DNA from: JALOOB01 sp040766655
GTDB lineage: Bacteria > Chloroflexota > Anaerolineae > CG2-30-64-16
Length of the DNA stretch: 64,000 nt
Direction of reading: 5' to 3'
Assembly: GCA_040766655.1 (NCBI GenBank)
Contig: JAXGQB010000016.1
Location: 1-64,000, forward strand
Below, in pieces: positions 1 to 6,898 of this stretch. The position numbers and the translations under genes were made by a program. Below the pieces are notes generated by a model. It searched no databases, was not told the DNA's origin, and saw only the letters and a program-made list of their open reading frames with translations. Position 1 is the stretch's first letter. Each line of letters starts with the position of its first letter.

Positions 1-1
1 A

Positions 2-880
2 GCGCGCCATGAGCAGCGCATCGCGGCCATCGCGTCGCAGATCGCCGCGGACCGCGATCGCATCCGGCTCGTGTTGATCGCAGGCCCATCCTCTTCGGGC
101 AAGACCACCTTCTCCAAGCGCCTCGCGGTTCAGCTGCTGGCTAACGGCATCCGGCCCATCGCGCTCGAGATGGACAACTACTTCGTGGACCGCGACCTGA
201 CGCCCAGGGACAGCGAAGGCAACTTTGATTTCGAGCGTCTCGAGGCGCTCGACCTGGCGCGTTTCAACGACGACCTGGTGCGGCTGATGGCAGGGGAGCA
301 GGTGCAGCTGCCGAAGTTCGACTTCCTGGCCGGCAGGAGCGGGCCCGGCGAGGTCATTCGGCTGGGCGCGGATGAGGTCCTGCTGATCGAGGGCATCCAC
401 GGGCTGAACCCGCGGCTGGCGCCCGATGCACTGCGCGACCGGGTGTTCCGCATCTACATCAGCGCGCTGACCCAGCTGAACATCGATCGACATAATCGCG
501 TGCCCACGACTGATAACCGGCTGATCCGGCGCATCACGCGCGACGCGCGGACGCGCGGCTACAGCGCGGCTGAGACGATCTGCCGGTGGGAGAGCGTGCA
601 CCGGGGGGAGCGGCTGAACATCTTCCCGTACCAGGAAAACGCGGACGTCATGTTTAACTCGGCCCTGGTGTACGAGCTGTCAGCCCTGAAGCCGTATGCG
701 GAGCCGTTGTTGTTGCAGGTGGAGCCGGGCAAGCCAGGCTACATCGAGGCCAAGCGCCTGTTGACGTTCCTCAAGTGGTTCGAGCCCGTGCCGAGCGACG
801 CGGTGCCGGACAACTCCATCCTGCGCGAGTTCGTGGGCGGCAGTATCTTGGAGACGTTCGCGCCCTGGCATCGGAAGTGA
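2..880 (+). CDS. Uridine kinase-like nucleoside kinase, C-terminal part
   Basis: Phosphorylates a nucleoside, probably uridine or cytidine, in the cytoplasmic pyrimidine salvage pathway. The reading frame is open to the left edge, so the gene starts outside the window; the internal GTG at 71 lies just before the nucleotide-binding loop and is not a credible start. Walker A GPSSSGKTT is at visible residues 28-36, followed by the EMDNYFVDRDLTPRD substrate-binding stretch typical of uridine kinase/phosphoribulokinase proteins, and a LIEGIHGLNP motif. In many bacteria this domain is the C-terminal half of a longer protein with an N-terminal TGS/ThrRS-like region; the residues before the P-loop (RIAAIASQIAADRDRI) fit such a linker. 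Family assignment is strong, exact substrate is not settled. Confidence 0.85.
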   Translation, partial: ARHEQRIAAIASQIAADRDRIRLVLIAGPSSSGKTTFSKRLAVQLLANGIRPIALEMDNYFVDRDLTPRDSEGNFDFERLEALDLARFNDDLVRLMAGEQVQLPKFDFLAGRSGPGEVIRLGADEVLLIEGIHGLNPRLAPDALRDRVFRIYISALTQLNIDRHNRVPTTDNRLIRRITRDARTRGYSAAETICRWESVHRGERLNIFPYQENADVMFNSALVYELSALKPYAEPLLLQVEPGKPGYIEAKRLLTFLKWFEPVPSDAVPDNSILREFVGGSILETFAPWHRK

Positions 881-922
881 GGCCGCGTACCACGGTGGCG
901 TAGTAGCGCGCAACGAAACGCA

Positions 923-955
923 ACACCTCGGAGGTTTCGTAAACCTCCGAGGTGT
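923..955. repeat. Perfect 15-bp hairpin repeat, loop CGT
   Basis: Arms 923-937 and 941-955 are perfect reverse complements around a 3-base loop. The arm sequence (acacctcggaggttt) closely resembles the hairpin at 41469-41501 (aaaccttcgaggtct, read in the same sense). There is no T-run on either side, so it is more likely a dispersed palindromic repeat than an ordinary terminator, although it sits just past the kinase gene and before the end of the opposing rocD. The remainder of 881-1106 shows no gene. Confidence 0.8.
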
Positions 956-1106
956 CGGACCTTCACCGTATCCCGCTGCGCGTCACGCGGGCGAGTGCGC
1001 CGAGGAGGCGCATGCGGTGGCCCAGGGGCGCGTGGCCGCGGGCTTCACGGGTCTGGCGCACTAGCCCCTACGACACGTCACGTGGGGGTGGATGCGCGGC
1101 GAGCCG

Positions 1107-2309
1107 TTACAGCTTCGTCAGCACCGCGTCGATGTGCTCGAGCGCCCAGTCGACCTCGTCCTTCTTGACGATGAGCGGCGGCGCGAAGCGGATGACGTGC
1201 TGGTGCGTCTCCTTGGCCAGTAGGCCGCGATCCATCAACGCCTCGCAGAAGCGCCGCGCGCCGCCGGCCTCGGGGTGAAGCTCGAGGCCGATGAGCAGCC
1301 CCTTGCCTCGCACTTCCTTGATGTACGGGCTCTCGATGCGGCGCAACTGCCCCATCATGTAGTCGCCCAGGGCCGCCGCGTTCTCGATCATGCCCTCCTC
1401 GACCAGCACCTTGAGCGCCATGCGCGCAACTGCGCACGCGAGCGGGTTGCCGCCGAACGTGCTGCCGTGGTCGCCGGGCTTGAACACGCCGAGGAGGTCG
1501 GTGTTCGCCAGCACGGCCGACACCGGGTAGAGGCCGCCGGAGAGGGCCTTGCCGATCATGGTGAGGTCGGCCTCGATGCCGTCGTGTTCCTCGGCCAGCA
1601 GCTTGCCGGTCCGTCCCAGGCCGGTCTGGATCTCGTCCGTCAGGAGCGCGATGCCGTGCTCGGTGCAGATGCGCCGCACTTCGCGCAGGTAGCCCGCGGG
1701 CGGCACGATGATGCCTGCCTCGCCCTGGATCGGTTCCACCATGAACGCGACCGTGTTGGGCGTGATCGCATCTTCGAGCGCCTGCGCGTCGCCGAACGGG
1801 ATGACCTTGAAGCCGGGCGTGAAGGGTCCGAACCCGTCGCGATACTGCTCCTCCGTGCTGAAGCCGACGATGGTCACGGTGCGGCCGTGGAAGTTGTTGG
1901 CGCAGACGATGATCTCCGCCTGGCCCTCGGGCACGCCCTTGACCTTGTAGCCCCACTTGCGCACGGCCTTGATGCACGTCTCGACGGCCTCCGCGCCGCT
2001 GTTCATCGGCAGTGCGATGTGGGAGTTGGTCAGCTCGCACAGTTCCTTGTAGAAGAGTCCCAGCTGATCGTTGCGAAACGCACGCGAGGTGAGGGTGAGT
2101 TTCGCAGCCTGTTCCTGCATGACCCGGACGATCTTCGGATGGCAGTGGCCCTGGTTGATCGCGGAGTAGGCGGACAGGCAGTCCATGTAGCGCTTGCCCT
2201 CCACGTCCCACACCCAGATGCCCTCCCCGCGCGCCAGCACGACGTCGAGCGGTTTGTAGTTGGTGGCGCCATAACGGCTTTCCAGTTCGATGTAATCCTG
2301 CGTGTTCAC
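1107..2309 (-). CDS. rocD: Ornithine--oxo-acid aminotransferase
   Basis: PLP-dependent class III aminotransferase that converts ornithine and 2-oxoglutarate to glutamate semialdehyde and glutamate, linking arginine breakdown to proline and glutamate. About 400 residues, the normal family size. Residues 103-107 (NSGAE), 225-230 (DEIQTG, the PLP-pyridine aspartate) and the Schiff-base lysine at about 254 in IGKALSGG are all present, and YGATNYKPL near the N-terminus is characteristic of ornithine aminotransferase. I chose the GTG at 2309 because a GGGGGT ribosome site lies just upstream and the protein then begins at the usual place; a longer frame to 2438 would add 43 residues of non-conserved sequence running through the preceding terminator. 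Confidence 0.93.
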   Translation of the reverse strand: MNTQDYIELESRYGATNYKPLDVVLARGEGIWVWDVEGKRYMDCLSAYSAINQGHCHPKIVRVMQEQAAKLTLTSRAFRNDQLGLFYKELCELTNSHIALPMNSGAEAVETCIKAVRKWGYKVKGVPEGQAEIIVCANNFHGRTVTIVGFSTEEQYRDGFGPFTPGFKVIPFGDAQALEDAITPNTVAFMVEPIQGEAGIIVPPAGYLREVRRICTEHGIALLTDEIQTGLGRTGKLLAEEHDGIEADLTMIGKALSGGLYPVSAVLANTDLLGVFKPGDHGSTFGGNPLACAVARMALKVLVEEGMIENAAALGDYMMGQLRRIESPYIKEVRGKGLLIGLELHPEAGGARRFCEALMDRGLLAKETHQHVIRFAPPLIVKKDEVDWALEHIDAVLTKL

Positions 2310-2392
2310 GACGGTTGACCCCCTTGTCTCGTGTTGCGTTGAGTGTAGCATAGCGGGCGCGTCGCGACAAGGCAGGAACTCCTGCGGACGCG

Positions 2393-2430
2393 AAAACGCC
2401 CGGCGGTTGCCTTCAGGAGGGCCGCCGGGC
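2393..2430 (-). terminator. Rho-independent terminator of the cytochrome operon
   Basis: On the minus strand a 9-bp GC-rich stem (2422-2430 with 2398-2406, gcccggcgg) is followed by a TTTT run (complement of 2393-2396). It lies 30 bases beyond the stop of the NrfD-like gene and upstream of rocD, so it should end the electron-transfer operon and insulate rocD. Confidence 0.75.
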
Positions 2431-2459
2431 GCCTGCAAATCCTCTTCGGTCGACTCAGA

Positions 2460-3617
2460 TCAGTGACCGTGCTTCTCCTGCAGGATGGGCAGGTACTTCA
2501 CGGCCAGGTACCAGGCCAGGGCCACACCGGACAGCACGCCGATCGAGGACACCCACTCCAGCGATGAGGCGGTGTAGCTGTAGCCGCTCGGCGCCATCTG
2601 CGCAAAGAGGGTCGAATTGATGCGGTTGAACAGCACGCCGGCGGCGAACAGCCCTGCGCCAAGCAGCACGATCCTGCGATTGCGACGCAGCTGGGGAGTC
2701 AGCAGGAGTACGATCGGGAGGACGACGCCGAGCAGCACTTCTGCCTTCCAGAGATTCGCCATGGGCGTGTTCGCCATGATGGCGGCGAGCTCACCGGAGG
2801 CGATCACGTCGCCAACCTTGAGGACGAGGTAGACCACGCCGCTCCAGGCCGCGCCGAGCGCCAGTCCGTTTACCACCTTCTTGTCCACCGCCGCGCTGCG
2901 AATCTTCGACGCAAGCACGTACATGAGCAGCGCCACGCTGAGTCCCACCATGATGGACGAGGTGAAGAACTGCAGCGGCAGCAGGGGCGTGTACCAGAAC
3001 GGATGCAGGCGGTGCGGCATGGCCAGGTACAACGTGCCCAGGGTGCTCTGGTGCAGGCTGGACAGGGTCACGCCGATGATCACGATCGGCATGATGGCCT
3101 TGTGCATGGCATGAGCCAACTTGTGCTTGCCGATGCCTGCGAGCACCTGCGGCAGGTTCTCGAACACGAGCACCATCGAGTAGAGCAGCACGCAGAAGCA
3201 GATTTCGAACAGTGGCGAGTGGATGTTCCAGTTGATGATGAACGAGTAGAACCGGTCCCACCGGCCCAGGTCCAGCACCAACAGCACCAGCACGCCAACG
3301 TAACCGAGCAGGCCGGTCAACACGCCCACCCGCATCGCGGCGTGAAAGCGCTTCAGCCCCAACACGTGCCCGACGAACGCCATGGTGAACCCGGCGCCCG
3401 AGAAGGCGATCATGGTGAAGTCGAGGCCGATCCAAAGGCCCCAGGCGTAGCCGTTGTTCAGGTTCGTGGATGCACCGAGACCGGTGAAGAGCCGCCACAC
3501 CCCTGCGAAGACGCCGGCCGACATGAGCAGGAAGAGCACGACCATGACGCCGTCGATTTCCAGGAGGGCCGTCCGGGCGGCTGATCGCGAGCGCTGTCCG
3601 ATCGTTGTGCTTGTCAT
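2460..3617 (-). CDS. NrfD/HybB-type quinone-linked membrane subunit
   Basis: Integral membrane protein of the polysulfide reductase NrfD/HybB family, which exchanges electrons between the quinone pool and an attached iron-sulfur subunit. Roughly ten hydrophobic helices span the 385 residues, starting after a short polar N-terminus; no heme-binding motif is visible, as expected for NrfD proteins. The start ATG overlaps the stop of the ferredoxin gene by four bases (ATGA), so the two are translationally coupled. As the last gene of the cytochrome operon it supplies the membrane anchor and quinol site. Direction (quinol oxidation or quinone reduction) cannot be told from sequence. Confidence 0.85.
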   Translation of the reverse strand: MTSTTIGQRSRSAARTALLEIDGVMVVLFLLMSAGVFAGVWRLFTGLGASTNLNNGYAWGLWIGLDFTMIAFSGAGFTMAFVGHVLGLKRFHAAMRVGVLTGLLGYVGVLVLLVLDLGRWDRFYSFIINWNIHSPLFEICFCVLLYSMVLVFENLPQVLAGIGKHKLAHAMHKAIMPIVIIGVTLSSLHQSTLGTLYLAMPHRLHPFWYTPLLPLQFFTSSIMVGLSVALLMYVLASKIRSAAVDKKVVNGLALGAAWSGVVYLVLKVGDVIASGELAAIMANTPMANLWKAEVLLGVVLPIVLLLTPQLRRNRRIVLLGAGLFAAGVLFNRINSTLFAQMAPSGYSYTASSLEWVSSIGVLSGVALAWYLAVKYLPILQEKHGH

Positions 3618-4519
3618 GATTGGTGCTCCTCGACGTCGATCGTGTGCTTCTCGTTCTTGCGTCCGAACAGCGTGTACACTGCGGTCGCGATCCCGGCGAC
3701 GCCTGCGGCAATGACCGGCGTCTTGGACATGACCACGTGCGTCTTGTGCGGCACGGAATCGTGCGGCAGGTCACGCAGGCCCAGCATGCTCATGGGCACG
3801 TCGGAGATGTAGAGCCGGCGGGTGCCGCCCACCTCGAACTCGCCGTACACGTGGTCGACGTAGTGCCTTGGGTTCGCGGCAATGCGGTTGTGCGCCATCT
3901 TCAGCATCTCGGCGCGGGTCCCGAAATGCAGGGCCCCGGCAGGGCATGCGGCGACGCAGGCCACGGTCTCGCCCGCGCGCTGCCTCTCGAGGCAGAAATC
4001 GCACTTGTGAATGAGGCCGAACGGATCCGTCCAGTCATAGGCCGGGACGGAGAACGGGCAGGCATACTGGCAGTAGCGGCAGCCGAAGCACTTGTCCTTG
4101 TCGATGGTGATGACGCCTTCGGGCGTCACGTGCAGCGCGCCCACGGTGCACGCGGCCACGCAGGCCGGCTCCAGGCAGTGCATGCACTGCTTCTGCACCC
4201 AGCGGGGCCGGCTCTCCAGCGGCACTTCGGCGATGTACGTGTAACGGTTCGCGGTGAGTTTTCCGTCGTCTTCGGCGGTCGGATTCAGGTTGTGGGTTGC
4301 GACGCAGGCTTCCTCACAACTGCGGCAACCGGTACACCTGCTCGCGTCGAACAGCGTGGCGGGCAGTGCGTTGATGGCTGCCTCATCGGCAGCGCCGCTT
4401 TCGGCAAACGCAGGCAATGCGCTCGCCGGGCCTACGAACACCGCAGCCCCTGCGGCAGCCGCACTCAGTCGAAGGAAATCCCGCCGGGAGATATCCTTGC
4501 GTGTCAGCTGTGAACTCAT
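3614..4519 (-). CDS. Tat-exported four-cluster ferredoxin (HybA/NrfC-like)
   Basis: Periplasm-facing electron-transfer subunit. Residues 11-40 form a twin-arginine signal (SRRDFLRLSAAAAGAAVFVG), so the protein is folded with its clusters before export. Four cysteine groups follow: CTGCRSCEEAC, CMHCLEPACVAAC, CFGCRYCQYAC and CDFC...CVAAC, together enough for four [4Fe-4S] clusters, the DmsB/HybA pattern. A hydrophobic stretch near residues 268-288 (VIAAGVAGIATAVYTLF) anchors the C-terminus, as in HybA. It overlaps its neighbours on both sides by four bases (4516-4519 and 3614-3617), so cytochrome c, ferredoxin and NrfD subunit are made together as one complex. No molybdenum or nickel catalytic subunit is encoded nearby. 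Confidence 0.9.
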   Translation of the reverse strand: MSSQLTRKDISRRDFLRLSAAAAGAAVFVGPASALPAFAESGAADEAAINALPATLFDASRCTGCRSCEEACVATHNLNPTAEDDGKLTANRYTYIAEVPLESRPRWVQKQCMHCLEPACVAACTVGALHVTPEGVITIDKDKCFGCRYCQYACPFSVPAYDWTDPFGLIHKCDFCLERQRAGETVACVAACPAGALHFGTRAEMLKMAHNRIAANPRHYVDHVYGEFEVGGTRRLYISDVPMSMLGLRDLPHDSVPHKTHVVMSKTPVIAAGVAGIATAVYTLFGRKNEKHTIDVEEHQS

Positions 4520-5385
4520 TTTTGACCCCTTAGGACGAAATTGGCAGCAACGATACCGAGCATCAGGCCGAGGAATCCGCCGATGCCCAGTGCAAGTCCG
4601 GAGCCCAGGATGCCGGCAGTACGAGTGCTCTTGACTTGCGCGTTCAGGCTATTGACCTGTTGTTGCAGGACCGGCACTTGCTGAGCCAGGGCTGCAACGC
4701 CTTCCGGATCCTCCGCCTGGGCCTTCAGCGTCGGAAGGGTGTTGGCGGTGTGGATCGTCTCCTGGTGGCACTTCAGGCAGGTTTGGCTGCCTACCATGAA
4801 GGTGTGGAGCGCCAGGGTCTTACCCGTCTCTGCCGAACCGGCTGGATCGGGTATCATGGCGTCCATGTGGCAGGTGGTGCAGTCCAGGCCCTCGAGGCCG
4901 TGGGTGGCGTGCGCTAGGTCCATCTCTTCGCCATCGTGGCAAGAGGCGCAGAGCGTGTGTTCGCTCCCCGTGCGCAGGCCTTGCGTGTGTGATTGGTGGC
5001 AATCGAAGCAGTCGATGCCCTTGTCCGCGTGTGCGCTGTCATCCCACTGGGCGAACGCGGCCGTGTGGCATTCGCGGCAGGTCTCCGACTCCATCGGCAG
5101 AACCATGGTCTCGCCAGCCGGATGGCCTTCTTTGTACTCGCCGTGGCAAGACTCACACGTGCCCCCCGCATTCGCGTGGGTGCTGGTGAGCCAATCTGCG
5201 TGGGCTGCTTCGTGGCAGCTCCTGCATTCGGGAGTGGCGGTTTGTGCGGCCGGGCTCTGCCCCGGCGCGTTCCCGGCTGCGGTGGCCGGTGCTGCATTCG
5301 TCGTGCTGGTCAACGTCAGGACCAGTACAAGAATCAGGGCGGTCGGGAGCACGACCGCCCAGCTCCGCATCATGCGACGCATCAT
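4516..5385 (-). CDS. Seven-heme membrane-anchored cytochrome c
   Basis: Exported multiheme c-type cytochrome, 289 residues. It has an N-terminal signal/anchor, seven CxxCH heme sites (CRSCH, CESCH, CRECH, CFDCH, CASCH, CTTCH, CLKCH), then a probable coiled coil (VAALAQQVPVLQQQVNSLNA) and a C-terminal membrane helix of about 25 residues. The arrangement resembles NrfH/cytochrome c7-type shuttles and the cytochrome subunit of Hmc-like complexes. It overlaps the ferredoxin gene by four bases, so it probably passes electrons between the ferredoxin/NrfD pair and a periplasmic partner. The partner enzyme is not in this operon. A role in anaerobic respiration is inferred; the terminal acceptor is unknown. 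Confidence 0.88.
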   Translation of the reverse strand: MMRRMMRSWAVVLPTALILVLVLTLTSTTNAAPATAAGNAPGQSPAAQTATPECRSCHEAAHADWLTSTHANAGGTCESCHGEYKEGHPAGETMVLPMESETCRECHTAAFAQWDDSAHADKGIDCFDCHQSHTQGLRTGSEHTLCASCHDGEEMDLAHATHGLEGLDCTTCHMDAMIPDPAGSAETGKTLALHTFMVGSQTCLKCHQETIHTANTLPTLKAQAEDPEGVAALAQQVPVLQQQVNSLNAQVKSTRTAGILGSGLALGIGGFLGLMLGIVAANFVLRGQK

Positions 5386-5415
5386 TGTGGTGAATCCTTC
5401 ATGCTCAGGGGGTCC

Positions 5416-5910
5416 TTACATCTTAGGGTAGCGTTGGAAGACGTCACAGCTGACGCATTCTTCCGGGATGTGTCCTTCGGCCTTGAAGCGTGCCTGCCAG
5501 CACGCCTGGCTCTCCAGACCCGTCGCAGCATAGGCGGCGTTGACCGCCCCGCTGCAGGTCTTGCGCTCCCAGGCACTCTTGTTCGCGCTCGATTCCTGCA
5601 GGCCCATCTGGGCGTACATGCCCGGGCGCTGTTCCTTCTCCACCGCGGGCGGCGGGATGAACGGCAACGGCTGGGGGGTCGGCTGCTTCGCGGGCTTGCG
5701 GGCCGGTGCGACGGGCTGCGGCGCGGGCGCCTCAGGCTGAACTTCCGGCTGCTGGCTGGCCATCTGTGACTGGTGCTCGTGTGCTTCGGCTTCCCAGCGG
5801 AGATCCAGGCGCTTCAGTGCGTAGGCCAGCGCCATCACGACCAGTGCAGGCACACCGACGCGCAGGAGGATCATCCCAGCGACGACAGAAATATCAGTGA
5901 AAGTGATCAT
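5416..5910 (-). CDS. Membrane-anchored proline-rich protein of the cytochrome operon
   Basis: I do not recognise a named family. The 164 residues comprise an N-terminal membrane helix (about 8-31), a charged segment, a proline/alanine/glutamine-rich linker (about 52-95), and a C-terminal domain with four cysteines, two of them as CVSC near residues 152-155. There is no CxxCH, so it is not a simple cytochrome c. The N-terminal helix (GMILLRVGVPALVVMALAYA) resembles the whole of the 38-residue peptide encoded immediately upstream. It lies 30 bases before the 7-heme cytochrome gene, so a role in assembling or tethering the complex, or in binding a metal through the cysteines, is reasonable inference. 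Confidence 0.6.
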   Translation of the reverse strand: MITFTDISVVAGMILLRVGVPALVVMALAYALKRLDLRWEAEAHEHQSQMASQQPEVQPEAPAPQPVAPARKPAKQPTPQPLPFIPPPAVEKEQRPGMYAQMGLQESSANKSAWERKTCSGAVNAAYAATGLESQACWQARFKAEGHIPEECVSCDVFQRYPKM

Positions 5911-5935
5911 GTGTTCCTCCTCGTTTCCTTACCAA

Positions 5936-6052
5936 CTATGCGCAGCTGCGCATTGCATCCCAACGTTGCAGACCGACGCTCAGAACGGCCATCAGGCCCA
6001 ACGGAATCGCCAACCGGAGGATCATACCAATGGCAAAGGCTAAGGTTTCCAT
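5936..6052 (-). CDS. 38-residue membrane peptide heading the cytochrome operon
   Basis: Short gene with a strong ribosome site (AAAGGAG, seven bases before ATG) and a complete frame ending TAG. The peptide is a single membrane helix with a positive tail (METLAFAIGMILRLAIPLGL then MAVLSVGLQRWDAM). The core GMIL-R-x-P-x(8)-L-x-R-x-D is shared with the first 38 residues of the next protein, so one probably arose from the other. Small single-helix subunits are common in respiratory membrane complexes (known for oxidases and the bc1 complex), and its position as first gene suggests the same here. Function is inference. Confidence 0.65.
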   Translation of the reverse strand: METLAFAIGMILRLAIPLGLMAVLSVGLQRWDAMRSCA

Positions 6053-6232
6053 GAGTTTCTCCTTTTGTTCCGCTCTTTTATCGATCTGGCCTTAGCTTAC
6101 CAGGTTGCGGGGAGGAAATAAATCGGGCGGTTCACCCATCTTTCGCGTGGGGTGGTTTTCCCACGCGGGCCGGTGGTCGTTGGCCGGCAATGGATCGGGA
6201 GGGAGCAGGCGGCCGGACGCGTGGGATCCGTG

Positions 6233-6898
6233 CTACTTGAGGTCGATGAGGCCCTTTTCGATGGCGTATCGGACTAGCTCGACGCGGCTGTGCAGGTTGA
6301 GCTTGGCCATGATGTTCTCGCGGTGGCGGTTGACCGTCTTGACGCTGATCACCAGGGCGTCGGCGATGTCCTGATTGCTGAGACCCTCGGCGATCAACGC
6401 CAAAACCTCGCGCTCGCGTTCCGTCAGGTCCTCGAACCCGCGTGGGACATCCTGCGTTTCGGGATGGTCGCGGCGCTGCAGATAGTCTGTGACCAGCGTG
6501 CGCGCCAGCGAGGGGAAGAGGAACATGCCCCCGCCGCGCACCGCATGGATGGCACTGATCAGATCGTTGGGCGCAGCGCGTTTGGGCACGTATCCCGATG
6601 CGCCGGCGGCCAGCATCTCGAAGAAGTATTGGTCGTCTTCGTGCATCGTCAGCGCGAGCACAGCGATCTCGGGGTGCTGCTCCTTGATGACCTTGGTCGC
6701 CTCGATGCCGTTCATGTCGGGCATGGAGATGTCCATCAGCACGACGTCGGGACGGAGCTCGTGAGCCAATCGGACGCCCTCGCGGCCGTTCTCGGCCTCG
6801 CCGATGATCTCGAGATCGAGGTCGGCCGCCAGCAGCATCTTCAGCCCGCCCCGCACGACGGCATGGTCATCAACCAACAGGATGCGTGTGTGTGCCAC
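6233..6898 (-). CDS. NarL/FixJ-family response regulator
   Basis: Cytoplasmic two-component regulator. Residues 4-120 are a receiver domain with acidic pocket (LLVDDH) and phospho-acceptor aspartate in DVVLMDISMPDMNG; residues about 150-215 are a LuxR-type helix-turn-helix (LTEREREVLALIAEGLSNQD...VKTVNRHRENIMAKL). The start is GTG, overlapping the TAG of the sensor kinase gene by one base, with AGGAG six bases upstream, so the pair is translationally coupled. It lies directly downstream of the sensor and next to the cytochrome operon, transcribed in the same direction, so that operon is a likely target, but this is inference. Confidence 0.92.
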   Translation of the reverse strand: MAHTRILLVDDHAVVRGGLKMLLAADLDLEIIGEAENGREGVRLAHELRPDVVLMDISMPDMNGIEATKVIKEQHPEIAVLALTMHEDDQYFFEMLAAGASGYVPKRAAPNDLISAIHAVRGGGMFLFPSLARTLVTDYLQRRDHPETQDVPRGFEDLTEREREVLALIAEGLSNQDIADALVISVKTVNRHRENIMAKLNLHSRVELVRYAIEKGLIDLK

